DNA of 64,000 nt from Amycolatopsis viridis (GTDB lineage Bacteria > Actinomycetota > Actinomycetes > Mycobacteriales > Pseudonocardiaceae). The notes beneath the pieces were generated by a model that was not told where the DNA came from, did no database searches, and was given only the letters and a program-made list of their open reading frames with translations. Below, in pieces: positions 7,664 to 16,539 of the stretch (positions within the stretch are counted from its first letter, which is position 1; each line of letters begins with the position of its first letter). The DNA lies in assembly GCF_011758765.1 (NCBI RefSeq), contig NZ_JAANOU010000001.1, positions 310,001 through 374,000 on the forward strand, given 5' to 3'. Made by a program: the position numbers and the translations under genes.

Positions 7664-9496
7664 GTGGCACCAGAGCATCGCCAGGCGCGCGTCCGCGCGC
7701 CCGAACTCGCCGGGGACCTGTGGCTGAACACCGGCGGTGAGCGCCTCACCCTGACGCAGCTGCGCGGGAAGATCGTGCTGCTCGACTTCTGGACGTCGGG
7801 CTGCATCAACTGCCTGCACGTGCTGGACGAGTTGCGTCCGCTGGAGGAGGAGTTCGCCGACGTGCTGGTCACGATCGGCGTGCACTCGCCGAAGTTCGTG
7901 CACGAGGGCGAGGCCGCGGCGATCGAGGCCGCCGTGCGCCGCTACGAGGTGCACCACCCGGTCCTCAACGACCCGGAGATGACCACCTGGTCGCAGTACG
8001 CGGTGAAGGCGTGGCCGACGCTGGTGATCGTCGACCCGAAGGGGTACGTCGTGCACACCGCGGCCGGGGAGGGGCACGCCGAGGCGCTGCGCCGGGTGAT
8101 CGCGGAACTGGTCGAGACCCACGACGCGCAGGGCACGCTGCGCCGCGGGGGCAACCCGTACGTGCCGGCCGAGGAACAGCCCGCCGACCTGCGCTTCCCC
8201 GCGAAGGCCGTGGCCACCGCGGCCGGCCGCATCCTGGTCGCCGACACCGGTCACCACTCGATCGCCGAGTTCGCCTCCGACGGCGAGACCCTGATCCGCC
8301 GCTTCGGCAGCGGCGCCCGCGGCCGCGCCGACGGCGCCTTCGACGTCGCGAGCTTCGCCGAACCCTCCGGGCTGGCGCTGCTGCCCGCCGAGGTGGCCGA
8401 GCAGGCCGGGTACCACCTGCTCGTCGCCGACACGGCCAACCACCTGCTCCGTGGCGTCGACCTGGTCACCGGCGAGGTCACCACCGTGGCCGGCACCGGG
8501 AACCAGTGGCGCGACGGCGAGACCGGCGGCGACGCGCTGTCGATCGACCTGACCAGCCCGTGGGACGTGGTGTGGTGGCCGGCCGCGGACGGTGTGGTCG
8601 TCGCGATGGCCGGCAACCACACGCTCGGCCTGTTCGACCCGCGGACCGGCCGGATCTCCCGCTTCGCCGGGACCACCGTGGAGGGCCTGCGCGACGGCGC
8701 GGCCGCCGAGGCGTTCTTCGCGCAGACCTCCGGCCTGGCCGTCCAGGGTGAGCGGTTGTGGCTGGCCGACGCCGAGACGTCCGCGCTGCGTTACCTGGAG
8801 ACGGGTGACGGCGTGACCGTGCACACGGCGGTCGGCACCGACCTGTTCTCGTTCGGGCACCGCGACGGTGACGCCGCGGACGCGTTGCTGCAACACCCGC
8901 TGGGCGTCGCGGTCCTGGCCGACGGCACGATCGCGATCGCCGACACCTACAACGGCGCTGTCCGGCGCTACGACCCGGCGAGCGGCACGGTCGCGACGAT
9001 CGCGGACGGGCTCGCCGAACCCTCCGGCCTGCTGGTCACCGACGAGGCGCTGCTGGTGGTCGAATCGGCCGGCCACCGCCTGACCGCCCTGCCGGCGTCC
9101 GCCGAGGCGGCTCACCAGGTGGCCGGGCAGGCGCTGGCCGTGCGGCGCCCGCCGACCGAGCTGGCGCCGGGCCCGGTCGAGTTCTCCGTCGTCTTCACGC
9201 CGCCGCCGGGCGAGAAGCTGGACGACCGGTTCGGCCCGTCGACCCGGCTCCAGGTGACCGCCGCGCCGCCGGAGCTGCTGGCCGAGGGCGAGGGCACCGG
9301 CACCGGGCTGACCCGGACGCTGAAGATCGCCGAGGGGCACACCGAGGGCGTGCTGCAGGTCGTGGCCCAGGCCGCGAGCTGCGACGTGGACGCCGAGCAC
9401 CCGGTCTGCCGGGTGACCCGCCAGGACTGGGGCGTGCCCGTCCGGATCACGCCGGACGGCCCGGACCGCCTGCAGCTGATCCTCGCGGGGGCGTGA
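7664..9496 (+). CDS. Thioredoxin-like / NHL-repeat fusion protein (NHLRC2-like)
   Basis: 610 residues. An N-terminal thioredoxin-like domain (about 10-150) has a CINC active site in LLDFWTSGCINCLHVLDEL, with the cis-proline loop AWPTLVIVDPKG. It is followed by an NHL-type propeller (about 165-470; repeats such as ILVADTGHHSIAEF, LLVADTANHLLRGVD, IAIADTYNGAVRRYD) and a C-terminal beta domain of about 120 residues. This layout is that of NHLRC2-like proteins found from bacteria to animals. No signal peptide is visible, so it is probably cytosolic. The GTG at 7664 follows TTGAGGTG. Partner and redox substrate are unknown. Confidence 0.85.
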   Translation: MAPEHRQARVRAPELAGDLWLNTGGERLTLTQLRGKIVLLDFWTSGCINCLHVLDELRPLEEEFADVLVTIGVHSPKFVHEGEAAAIEAAVRRYEVHHPVLNDPEMTTWSQYAVKAWPTLVIVDPKGYVVHTAAGEGHAEALRRVIAELVETHDAQGTLRRGGNPYVPAEEQPADLRFPAKAVATAAGRILVADTGHHSIAEFASDGETLIRRFGSGARGRADGAFDVASFAEPSGLALLPAEVAEQAGYHLLVADTANHLLRGVDLVTGEVTTVAGTGNQWRDGETGGDALSIDLTSPWDVVWWPAADGVVVAMAGNHTLGLFDPRTGRISRFAGTTVEGLRDGAAAEAFFAQTSGLAVQGERLWLADAETSALRYLETGDGVTVHTAVGTDLFSFGHRDGDAADALLQHPLGVAVLADGTIAIADTYNGAVRRYDPASGTVATIADGLAEPSGLLVTDEALLVVESAGHRLTALPASAEAAHQVAGQALAVRRPPTELAPGPVEFSVVFTPPPGEKLDDRFGPSTRLQVTAAPPELLAEGEGTGTGLTRTLKIAEGHTEGVLQVVAQAASCDVDAEHPVCRVTRQDWGVPVRITPDGPDRLQLILAGA

Positions 9497-9548
9497 GCCG
9501 GCAACCGCTGGTCTCCGCGGCGCACTGGGGACACGTAGCATTACCGGC

Positions 9549-9893
9549 GTGTCGGAACCCAAGAAACTGCCGGACGACGTGGCGAAGCTGGAAATCCAGA
9601 TGCTGCACGACCGCGTCCTCGTCCGGGTCTCCGCGGAGGAGGGTGAGCGCCGCAGCAGTGGCGGCATCGTGATTCCGGCGACGGCCCAGGTGGCGCGCCG
9701 TCTTGCCTGGGGCGATGTACTCGGGGTAGGCAGTAATGTGCGTAACGTGAAGATCGGCGACCGTGTGCTGTTCAACCCCGAGGACCAGCTCGAGGTGGAG
9801 GTCCAGGGCGAGGCGTACCTGGTGATGCGGGAGCGCGACATCCACGCCGTGGCCACCGAGCGCACGGAGCACGGGACGGGTCTGTACTTGTAG
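9549..9893 (+). CDS. GroES-like co-chaperonin family protein
   Basis: 114 residues with the Cpn10 fold: LHDRVLVRVSAEEGERRSSGGIVIP, a mobile-loop-like SSGGIVIPATAQ, then GDRVLFNPEDQLEVEVQGEAYLVMRERDIHAV. No groEL lies nearby, so this is a second, stand-alone Cpn10-like protein and may not serve GroEL. The GTG start is 7 bases after TAGCAT (9536-9541), a leaderless arrangement. Confidence 0.8.
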   Translation: MSEPKKLPDDVAKLEIQMLHDRVLVRVSAEEGERRSSGGIVIPATAQVARRLAWGDVLGVGSNVRNVKIGDRVLFNPEDQLEVEVQGEAYLVMRERDIHAVATERTEHGTGLYL

Positions 9894-9910
9894 CGCGTCC
9901 GGGAGGAAGC

Positions 9911-11830
9911 GTGCACCGGGAGGACCAGTACTGGCCGGAGCGGGACCCCGACTCCGTCCAGCCCACCGAGACCACCGCGATCGGCGCGCGTCCGCCCGCC
10001 GAGTTCCTGCTGGACGAGCCGCTCGACGCGACCGAGGACGCGCTGGCCGGTGAGCTCCTCGAGGTCGGCGACGTGCCGGTGCAGTCTCCGCCGTCCCCCG
10101 CGAAACGCTTCCTCGCCCGGACGCTCATGGCCGCCGGCTGCGTGCTGGCTGTCGGGGTCGTCCTCTACGCCACGGACCTGCTCCTCAGCGCCGGTGAGGT
10201 CCCGCGCGGCGTCACGGTCGCCGGGGTCGAGGTGGGCGGGCTGAGCCGCGGTGACGCTGAGGCGAAACTGCGCCAGGACCTGGGGCCGCGCCTCGACGCG
10301 CCGGTCCCGGTCGAGGCCGGGGACGTCCGCACCACGCTCGACCCCACCCAGTCCGGGTTGTCCGTCGACTGGTCCTCCACCATTGCGCAGGCCGGGCACC
10401 AGCCGCTCGACCCGCTCGACCGCATCCTGTCGTTCTTCCGCGCGCGCGAGGTCGGTGTCGTCACCTCGACCGACCCCGACCGGCTGCACCAGTCGATCGC
10501 GCGGCTCGCTGCGGAGCGCATCAACCACCCGCCCACCGAGGGCAGCATCGGGTTCGTTCCGGTTCCGGGTAGCGACGGCGGCGTGCAGCCGTACCCGATC
10601 GAGCCGCGCGACGGGCAGGAACTGACCGACGTCAAGGGCGCCGGTGACATCCTGCGCGCGACCTGGCTGGACAAGAGGGGTGTCCGGCTACCGGTCGCGC
10701 TCACCCCGGTCCAGGTCACCTCGGCCGGCGTGCACTCGGCACTGGACCAGCTCGTCGCGCCCGCGGTCGCCGGGCCGGTCACGCTGCACGGCGACGGCGC
10801 GGACGCGGTGCTGGAACCCCGCCAGATCGCCACCGCGCTGAAGTTCGGCCCGGCCGGGGGCGGTGCGCTGAAGGTCGAGGCCGACCCGGTGAAGCTGCAG
10901 CAGGCGGTGCGCGATCCGCGGGCCGCCACCGAGAAGCGCGGCAAGGACGCGCGGCTGGTGTTCGCCGGTGGCGTGCCGACCGTCCAGCCGTCCGAGGACG
11001 CGCGCAGCGTCGACTGGAACAAGACCTTCCAGCCGCTGATGGACGTCCTCACCAAACCCGGCGGCCGCGACCTCACGGTGCGCTACCAGACCAGCCGCCC
11101 GCAGACCACCACCGAGGAGGTGACCGCGCTGGGCGTCAAGGAGGTCGTCGGCGAGTTCACCACCCGGGCCCTGTCCGGTGCCGCGGAGACGAACGTCCAG
11201 GTGATGGCGAACTCGGTGGACGGCACGGTCCTGCGCCCCGGTGAGACGTTCAGCCTCAACGAGCGGGCCGGTGCCCGCAGCGCGTCGCAGGGCTACGTCC
11301 CGGCGCCGCTGAACGAGGACGGATCCGGCCCGGTGGTGCCCGGCGGCGGCTCGTCCGAGTTCGCCAGCACCCTCTACAACGCCGCGTACCTCGCTGGACT
11401 GACCGATGCGGGCCACACCGAGCACGGCTACTACCTGGACCGCTACCCGGTCGCCCGGGACGCGGTCGCGGTCGCTGCCGACGGCTCGGCGGTCGACCTG
11501 CGGTTCACGAACAGCCTGCGCAGCGGAGTGGCGATCGAGGCGTCGGTGTCCGGCGGGAGCGTCACGGTGAAGATCTGGGGCACCAAGCAGTACCGGGTGA
11601 CGAGCACTCCCGGGGCGTCGTCGGACTTCCGGTCGCCGCCGGTGCAGCCCGGCGGACCCGACTGCACCCCGTCGAGCGGGCGCCGCGGTTTCACCGCGAG
11701 CGACACCCGGGTGGTCTACGACCTGGCCACCGGCGCGGAGGTCCGCCGCGACACCCGCACCGTCACCTACGCACCCGAACCGGCGGTGCTGTGCGGGTTC
11801 GGGGTGAGCGCGGACCGGCCGTCCGGTTAG
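9911..11830 (+). CDS. VanW family membrane-anchored protein (YoaR-like)
   Basis: 639 residues. A cytosolic N terminus is followed by one membrane helix (about 68-90), then an extracytoplasmic peptidoglycan-binding-like domain (PRGVTVAGVEVGGLSRGDAEAKL) with repeats, and a C-terminal VanW domain (about 415-555) with GEFTT, NVQVMANSVDGTVLRPGETFSLN and PGGGSSEFASTLYNAAYLAGL. A proline-poor tail with cysteine residues closes it. VanW proteins are cell-surface proteins linked to envelope functions; the biochemical role is not established. GTG 9911 follows GGGAGGAAGC. Confidence 0.85.
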   Translation: MHREDQYWPERDPDSVQPTETTAIGARPPAEFLLDEPLDATEDALAGELLEVGDVPVQSPPSPAKRFLARTLMAAGCVLAVGVVLYATDLLLSAGEVPRGVTVAGVEVGGLSRGDAEAKLRQDLGPRLDAPVPVEAGDVRTTLDPTQSGLSVDWSSTIAQAGHQPLDPLDRILSFFRAREVGVVTSTDPDRLHQSIARLAAERINHPPTEGSIGFVPVPGSDGGVQPYPIEPRDGQELTDVKGAGDILRATWLDKRGVRLPVALTPVQVTSAGVHSALDQLVAPAVAGPVTLHGDGADAVLEPRQIATALKFGPAGGGALKVEADPVKLQQAVRDPRAATEKRGKDARLVFAGGVPTVQPSEDARSVDWNKTFQPLMDVLTKPGGRDLTVRYQTSRPQTTTEEVTALGVKEVVGEFTTRALSGAAETNVQVMANSVDGTVLRPGETFSLNERAGARSASQGYVPAPLNEDGSGPVVPGGGSSEFASTLYNAAYLAGLTDAGHTEHGYYLDRYPVARDAVAVAADGSAVDLRFTNSLRSGVAIEASVSGGSVTVKIWGTKQYRVTSTPGASSDFRSPPVQPGGPDCTPSSGRRGFTASDTRVVYDLATGAEVRRDTRTVTYAPEPAVLCGFGVSADRPSG

Positions 11831-12516
11831 CGGAGCACCAGGCAGTCGTCGAGGTCGTCCAGCCACGCCGGCGCCGTCAGCCGGCGGTTCCACCGCAGGT
11901 CGAGCTTGACCAGGGGCAACGCGGCGAGCCCGTCCGGCAGGGTGCGCAGATCGTTCTCGCGCAGGTCCAGGTACCGCAGATCGGTCAGCTCGCCGATCGA
12001 GGCGGGCAGCTCGGTGAGGTGGTTGCCCCGCAGGTGCAGCTCGCGCAGGGCGCCCAGCTCGCCGAGGCTGTCCGGCAGCTCGTGCAGGTTGTTGCGGTAG
12101 AGGCGCAGTTCACGCAGTTCGCGCAGGCCGGAGAGGTCCGCGGGCAGGGCGGTGAGGCGGTTGTCGGTCGCGCTCAGGTACCGCAGGCGGCCGAGGCGGG
12201 TGATCGAATCCGGCAGGGCGGTCAGCTGGTTGTCGGAGAGGTAGAGGTACTGCGTCAGGTTCGGCAGGTCGCCCAGCTCGTCCGGCACCGCGGTGAGCCG
12301 GTTGTGGCCCAGGTCGAGGGTGTGCAGCGCGGTCAGCCGCCCGATGCCGGGCGGGATCGAGGTGAGCCGGTTCGCCGCCAGGTTCAGCACGGCCAGCCGG
12401 TCGAGGTCCCACAGCGCGTCCGGGAGGTCGGTGAGGTCGTTGTCGTAGGCGCTCAGGTACTCCAGGTCCGCGGGCAGTGCGGGCAGGCGGGTGAGCCCCC
12501 GGTGGTCGAGATCCAT
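11827..12516 (-). CDS. Leucine-rich repeat protein
   Basis: 229 residues made almost wholly of about nine LRR units of 23 residues with the pattern L..L.L..N.LT.LP..I..L (for example LTALHTLDLGHNRLTAVPDE). No signal peptide or membrane segment is seen, so it is probably cytosolic and acts in protein binding. LRR-only proteins are uncommon in actinobacteria and partners are not apparent. It overlaps the end of the VanW gene by 4 bases in convergent orientation. Confidence 0.85.
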   Translation of the reverse strand: MDLDHRGLTRLPALPADLEYLSAYDNDLTDLPDALWDLDRLAVLNLAANRLTSIPPGIGRLTALHTLDLGHNRLTAVPDELGDLPNLTQYLYLSDNQLTALPDSITRLGRLRYLSATDNRLTALPADLSGLRELRELRLYRNNLHELPDSLGELGALRELHLRGNHLTELPASIGELTDLRYLDLRENDLRTLPDGLAALPLVKLDLRWNRRLTAPAWLDDLDDCLVLR

Positions 12517-12595
12517 TGGCGAAACCTACCGGCGGCCTCAGCCCGCGCACGATCCGATACTCTCCGTCACCGTTCGCGAGAGAGGGAGGATATCC

Positions 12596-12961
12596 GTGAA
12601 GAAGTTCTTCGCACTGGCCGGTGCCTGCGCGGCGGTCGTGCTGCTGCCCGTGACGGCCACGGCCGCCGAGCCCGAGCCGGTGCTGGTGCACGCCGCGCCG
12701 CAGAACGGGTGCAAGCTGAACATCCGCGCCGGCGCGGACGTCGGGTCCGCCCTGCTGCACACGCTGACCTGCACGAGTTACACGACCTGCGTACACACGC
12801 CGGAGCGGGACCAGCCCTGCGGGAAGCTCGTCACCGGTGGCACGTACACCTGCGTCGGCTCGGACGGCAAGCAGGTCACCGACAACCGGTGGGCCGAGGT
12901 GCTGTGGCGCTCGCCCGAGCTGTCGTTCGTCGCCGCGGGCTGTGCGGCGTTCCGTTCCTGA
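12596..12961 (+). CDS. Secreted small SH3-like protein
   Basis: 121 residues with a signal peptide (VKKFFALAGACAAVVLLPVTATAA) and a mature part with six or more cysteines around NIRAGADVGSALLHTLTC...C, resembling bacterial SH3 (SH3b) domains of secreted Streptomyces proteins. A strong GGGAGGATATCC site precedes the GTG at 12596. It could bind peptidoglycan, but there is no catalytic domain. A long hairpin follows directly. Confidence 0.7.
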   Translation: MKKFFALAGACAAVVLLPVTATAAEPEPVLVHAAPQNGCKLNIRAGADVGSALLHTLTCTSYTTCVHTPERDQPCGKLVTGGTYTCVGSDGKQVTDNRWAEVLWRSPELSFVAAGCAAFRS

Positions 12962-12970
12962 ACACGGAAA

Positions 12971-13003
12971 CGTGCCCGGGAACGGCGGACCTTCCCGGGC
13001 ACG
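12971..13003 (+). terminator. Hairpin after the secreted SH3-like gene
   Basis: CGTGCCCGGGAA at 12971-12982 pairs perfectly with TTCCCGGGCACG at 12992-13003 across a 9-base loop, starting 10 bases after the stop codon. There is no U tract, as is usual in high-GC actinobacteria. It lies between convergent genes and could work for both. Confidence 0.75.
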
Positions 13004-13018
13004 CGTGTCCGTGTGCCG

Positions 13019-13294
13019 TTACCTGGTGATGTTGCGGCGGCCGTACACCCCGGCCGCCAGCGAGACGCCGATCGCGGCGATGACCACCTGGGTGATGAGC
13101 TCGAGCCAGTCGAATCCCTTGGTGTCCGCGTAGCCGATGCCGCGGGCGATCGCCGTGCCGATGAAGGCCGCCACGATACCGATGATGATCGTGAGCCAGA
13201 TCGGAATGCCCTGCTTGCCAGGAGCGATCAGCCGACCGAGCGCGCCGATGATGAGACCGACGATGATCGCGCTGATGATTCCACCGATTGTCAT
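13019..13294 (-). CDS. GlsB/YeaQ/YmgE family stress-response membrane protein
   Basis: 91 residues, three hydrophobic helices, with the family motif GLIIGALGRLIAPGKQGIPIWLTIIIGIVAAFIGT. Also called transglycosylase-associated protein; function unproven. A -10-like TATACT (reverse strand, 13357 to 13352) in the shared upstream region may drive it. Confidence 0.85.
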   Translation of the reverse strand: MTIGGIISAIIVGLIIGALGRLIAPGKQGIPIWLTIIIGIVAAFIGTAIARGIGYADTKGFDWLELITQVVIAAIGVSLAAGVYGRRNITR

Positions 13295-13352
13295 CGCAAC
13301 TCCTTAGCTTCGATGTGCCCAGGGAGTACCTTCACCCGCTGCTTTCAAACCA

Positions 13353-13391
13353 GTATATTTGTTGACACTTATATACGGTTGCGCTGATACT
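13353..13391 (+). promoter_or_regulatory. ArsR promoter and inverted-repeat operator
   Basis: TTGACA at 13362-13367 and GATACT at 13386-13391 are spaced 18 bp and end 7 bases before the GTG start, giving a leaderless mRNA. GTATAT at 13353-13358 and ATATAC at 13371-13376 form an inverted repeat, flanked by AACC and GGTT, that straddles the -35. This is a likely autoregulatory ArsR operator; the same AT-rich segment also lies upstream of the divergent GlsB gene. Confidence 0.6.
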
Positions 13392-13398
13392 TGGGGGT

Positions 13399-13707
13399 GT
13401 GGACGTCTTCGAAGCGGTCGCCGAGCCCAGCCGGCGCACCCTGCTGGACCTCCTGGCGCAGGGCGAGCTCGCCGCCGGTGACCTGGTCGCCGCGCTGCCC
13501 GGGCTGACCCAGCCCGCGGTGTCGCGTCACCTGCGGATCCTGCGCGAGGTCGGCCTGGTCGAGGTGCGCCCGGACGGGCAGCGCCGCATCTACGCACTGC
13601 GCCCGGACGGCCTGGCCGAGATCGACAAGTGGCTCGGCCGGTACCGCCGCTACTGGGCGCGGCACCTCGACTCCCTCGAACGCCACCTGGCGCGCAACCA
13701 GGAATGA
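13399..13707 (+). CDS. ArsR/SmtB family transcriptional regulator
   Basis: 102 residues, a single winged-helix domain: MDVFEAVAEPSRRTLLDLL, the recognition helix region LTQPAVSRHLRILREVGLVEV and the wing DGQRRIYALRPDGL. No metal-binding cysteine motif is present, so it belongs to the non-metal group usually encoded with an SRPBCC (AHSA1) protein. Here that partner is only a fragment that overlaps the stop codon (ATGA). Confidence 0.9.
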   Translation: MDVFEAVAEPSRRTLLDLLAQGELAAGDLVAALPGLTQPAVSRHLRILREVGLVEVRPDGQRRIYALRPDGLAEIDKWLGRYRRYWARHLDSLERHLARNQE

Positions 13708-13960
13708 CGCCCGGAATCATCGACATCGACGGCGCGGAGGCGGTCATCCGCCCCGAGCGCCACCTGCCCCATCCGAGCCGCGCACCCGGACGTTGCTGAA
13801 GGTTCACCCAGGGGGCTGTCGTTCTGGGACGCGCGTGGATTCATCCCCGGGCTCGCACGCCTTTGGCCGGCTGGACCCCCGGCGTGGTCCGAGCGCTACG
13901 CGGCGCTGGCCCGTCCTACCCCGCCTGGTCCTGACCGGGGGCACCGCGCGCGGCAGCGCC
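13704..13960 (+). pseudogene. Remnant of SRPBCC/AHSA1 gene coupled to the ArsR gene
   Basis: An ATG overlaps the ArsR stop and opens a 31-codon frame (13704-13799). Its segment AEAVIRPERHLPHPS matches the usual N terminus of AHSA1-type SRPBCC proteins, in which a PPERVW-like sequence should follow; here a stop occurs soon after. The next 160 bases have no open frame of useful length on this strand, and read in another frame give only weak hints of the family's C terminus. I infer decay by deletion and frameshift. The exact 3' limit is uncertain. Confidence 0.55.
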
Positions 13961-13977
13961 CCCGGTCATCGGCGTCG

Positions 13978-14385
13978 TCACTCGGTGATGGTGGGCGGCT
14001 CGGTCAGGAAGGGGCGCAGTTCGAGCCATTCGTGGATCGGCTTGCCGCCCGCGCCCGGTGCCGCGGACAGCTCACCGGCCAGTTCGAGGGCGCGGTCGTA
14101 GCTGTCGACGTCGATCACCATCCAGCCCGCGATGAGGTCCTTGGTCTCGGCGAACGGGCCGTCGGTGACCGGCGGGCGGCCCTCGCCGTCGTAGCGGACC
14201 CAGGTGCCCTCCGGCGCCAGCGCCTGCCCGTCGACGAACTCGCCGGTCGCCTCCAGACGGTTGGCGAAGTCGCGCATGTACTGCATGTGCGCCGAAATCT
14301 CGGCGGGCGTCCACTGGTCCATCGGCACGTTGTTGACCGGAGCCGGCGCGCCGCGGTAGTGCTTGAGCAACAGGTACTTGGCCAT
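13978..14385 (-). CDS. YCII-related (DGPF) domain protein
   Basis: 135 residues with the YCII/DGPF pattern: MAKYLLLKHYRG, the VTDGPFAETKDLIAGWMVIDVDSYDRALELA block and a C-terminal ELRPFL. Members are small ferredoxin-like fold proteins of unknown activity, often near ECF sigma factors; none is seen here. The ATG at 14385 follows GGAGATCACG. Confidence 0.85.
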   Translation of the reverse strand: MAKYLLLKHYRGAPAPVNNVPMDQWTPAEISAHMQYMRDFANRLEATGEFVDGQALAPEGTWVRYDGEGRPPVTDGPFAETKDLIAGWMVIDVDSYDRALELAGELSAAPGAGGKPIHEWLELRPFLTEPPTITE

Positions 14386-14497
14386 CGTGATCTCCGTGTT
14401 CGTCTCGGTGTGGTGCGGACCGTTCTGGTCGCGTTCACCCCAGGGACGGAGCCTGTCACGCGATCTCGACATCGCGGCCGGATTTTTTCGTGGACGT

Positions 14498-14535
14498 GCG
14501 AAGGGCCCTTCACCCGCGGGTGAAGGGCCCTTCGC
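14498..14535. repeat. Perfect 38-bp inverted repeat with GAAGGGCCCTTC cores
   Basis: Two 19-base arms (14498-14516 and 14517-14535) are exact reverse complements with no spacer. Each arm also contains the internal palindrome GAAGGGCCCTTC. It lies 17 bases beyond the stop of fadE5 (reverse strand) and upstream of the YCII gene. It is likely a strong terminator for fadE5 and could be one copy of a dispersed genomic palindrome. Confidence 0.8.
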
Positions 14536-14552
14536 CAGGTACCGGTGGAGGG

Positions 14553-16409
14553 TCAGAACGCCGCTTCCGGGAGCTCCATCAGGTCGTTGTCGGCGGCCTC
14601 GATGATCGCGCGACGGGCGGTCAGCTCGGGCAGGACGGTCTTGGCGAAGAACGACGCCACCGCGATCTTGCCCTGGTAGAACGCCTGGTCCTTGGCCGGG
14701 GCACCGTCCAGCTTGGCCAGCGCCACCTCGGCCTGGCGCAGCAGCTGCCAGCCGACCAGCAGGTCACCCGCCGACATCAGGAAGCGCACCGTGTGCTGGC
14801 CGACCTTGTACAGGTTCCGCACGTCCTCCTGCGACGAGGTCAGGTAGCCGATCATCGCGCCGAGCATGCCCTGCACGTCCTCCAGGGCACGCTTGAGCAG
14901 CTCACGCTCGTTCTTCAGCCGGGCTTCGGACTCGGACCCCGTGTTTTCCAGGAACCGGCTGATCTCGTTCGCGATGTAGCCCAGCGCCTGGCCCTTGTCG
15001 CGGACGATCTTGCGGAAGAAGAAGTCCTGAGACTGGATGGCCGTGGTGCCCTCGTACAGCGAGTCGATCTTCGAGTCGCGGATGTACTGCTCGATCGGGT
15101 AGTCCTGCAGGAAGCCGGAGCCGCCCAGGGTCTGCAGCGACTGCACGAGCTGCTCGGTGGCGCGCTCGGACCCGACACCCTTGACGATCGGCAGCAGCAG
15201 GTCGTTGACCCGCTCGGCCAGCTTGAGCGATGCGGGATCGACACCGCCTGCCTCACCAACCCATACCTGGTCCTGGAACGAGGCGGTGTAGAGGTACACC
15301 GCGCGCAGGCCCTCCGCGTACGCCTTCTGCAGCATCAGCGACCGGCGCACGTCCGGGTGGTGCGTGATGGTCACCCGCGGCGCCGTCTTGTCGGTCATCT
15401 GGGTCAGGTCGGCACCCTGCACGCGCTCCTTGGCGTACTCCAGCGCGTTCAGGTAGCCGGTGGACAGGGTGGCGATCGCCTTGGTGCCGACCATCATCCG
15501 GGCGTACTCGATGACCTGGAACATCTGCGCGATGCCGTCGTGCACCTCGCCCAGCAGCCAGCCCTTGGCCGGGGTGCCGTGCTGGCCGAAGGTCAGCTCG
15601 CAGGTGGTGGAGACCTTCAGGCCCATCTTGTGCTCGACGTTGGTGACGAAGACGCCGTTGCGTTCGCCGAGCTCACCGGTGTTGGTGTCGAAGTGGAACT
15701 TCGGGACGAGGAACAGCGACAGGCCCTTGGTGCCCGGCCTGGGCTCGATGCCCGGCCCCTCGGGACGGGCCAGCACCAGGTGCATGATGTTTTCGGTCAT
15801 GTCCTGGTCGGCGGAGGTGATGAACCGCTTCACGCCGTCCAGGTGCCAGCTGCCGTCTTCCTGCAGCACGGCCTTGGTGCGGCCGGCGCCGACGTCCGAA
15901 CCGGCGTCCGGCTCGGTGAGGACCATGGTGGCGCCCCACGCGCGCTCGATCATGATCCGCGCCCACCGCTTCTGCTCCTCGGTGCCGTTGCGGTCGAGGA
16001 TCATCGCGAAGTTCGGGCCGGCCAGGTACATGAACAGGGCCGGGTTGGCGCCGAGGATCAGCTCGGCGGCGGCCCACTGCACGGTCGGGGGCAGGCCGAG
16101 GCCGCCGAGGTCGTTGGTCAGGCCCAGCCGCCACCACTCGCCGTCCCAGAGCTGCTGGTAGCTCTTCTTGAACGACTCGGGCAGCTTCGCCGAAAACGTC
16201 TTCGGGTCGTAGACCGGCGGGTTGCGGTCGGCGTCGGCGAAGGACTCGGCCAGCGGGCCGACGGCGAGGTTGTTCAGCTCGTGCAGCGCGCCGCGCGCGG
16301 TCTCCTCGTCGGAGTCCGCGAGGACCCCCTTGCCGAGGCGCTCCTGGACGTTGAGGACCTCGAACAGGTTGAACTCGAGGTCTCGCACGTTGGACTTGTA
16401 GTGGCCCAT
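14553..16409 (-). CDS. fadE5: Acyl-CoA dehydrogenase, FadE5-like
   Basis: 618 residues, the long actinobacterial FadE5 type. It starts [18 protein letters not shown], as mycobacterial FadE5 does. The FAD/acyl region is [19 protein letters not shown], with [25 protein letters not shown], and the C-terminal half includes [18 protein letters not shown], which carries the glutamate region of the catalytic base. It introduces the alpha-beta double bond in acyl-CoA in beta-oxidation. In M. tuberculosis this gene adjoins fadA2; here it is about 13 kb away but has a similar promoter-region motif. Confidence 0.9.
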   Translation of the reverse strand: MGHYKSNVRDLEFNLFEVLNVQERLGKGVLADSDEETARGALHELNNLAVGPLAESFADADRNPPVYDPKTFSAKLPESFKKSYQQLWDGEWWRLGLTNDLGGLGLPPTVQWAAAELILGANPALFMYLAGPNFAMILDRNGTEEQKRWARIMIERAWGATMVLTEPDAGSDVGAGRTKAVLQEDGSWHLDGVKRFITSADQDMTENIMHLVLARPEGPGIEPRPGTKGLSLFLVPKFHFDTNTGELGERNGVFVTNVEHKMGLKVSTTCELTFGQHGTPAKGWLLGEVHDGIAQMFQVIEYARMMVGTKAIATLSTGYLNALEYAKERVQGADLTQMTDKTAPRVTITHHPDVRRSLMLQKAYAEGLRAVYLYTASFQDQVWVGEAGGVDPASLKLAERVNDLLLPIVKGVGSERATEQLVQSLQTLGGSGFLQDYPIEQYIRDSKIDSLYEGTTAIQSQDFFFRKIVRDKGQALGYIANEISRFLENTGSESEARLKNERELLKRALEDVQGMLGAMIGYLTSSQEDVRNLYKVGQHTVRFLMSAGDLLVGWQLLRQAEVALAKLDGAPAKDQAFYQGKIAVASFFAKTVLPELTARRAIIEAADNDLMELPEAAF

Positions 16410-16460
16410 GTCGTCGCTCCGTTGTCGATCGGGTTTCCGGCTGGGCGCATGCTGGTCCCC

Positions 16461-16506
16461 TACTGGCCGGTAACATCAGAATATTACCTGTGGGTAACCG
16501 CGGCAA
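16461..16506 (-). promoter_or_regulatory. fadE5 promoter with TACT-GGCC-GGTA site
   Basis: On the reverse strand TTGCCG (16506 to 16501), a 17-base spacer and TATTCT (16483 to 16478) form a good sigma-70-type promoter. TACTGGCCGGTA at 16461-16472 lies at the expected start point and resembles the TACTGACGAGTA core of the fadA2/fabG4 operator. GGTAA, TTACC and GGTAA elements are also spread over 16469-16497. Confidence 0.6.
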
Positions 16507-16539
16507 GTGAATCCAGCCGGTTGTGACGCACGAAATCCA

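Noticed and set aside
13793-14101. A 102-codon forward frame after the ArsR gene as a new gene
   Set aside because: It overlaps the end of the YCII gene, has no ribosome site and reads as low-complexity Arg/Pro/Gly sequence.
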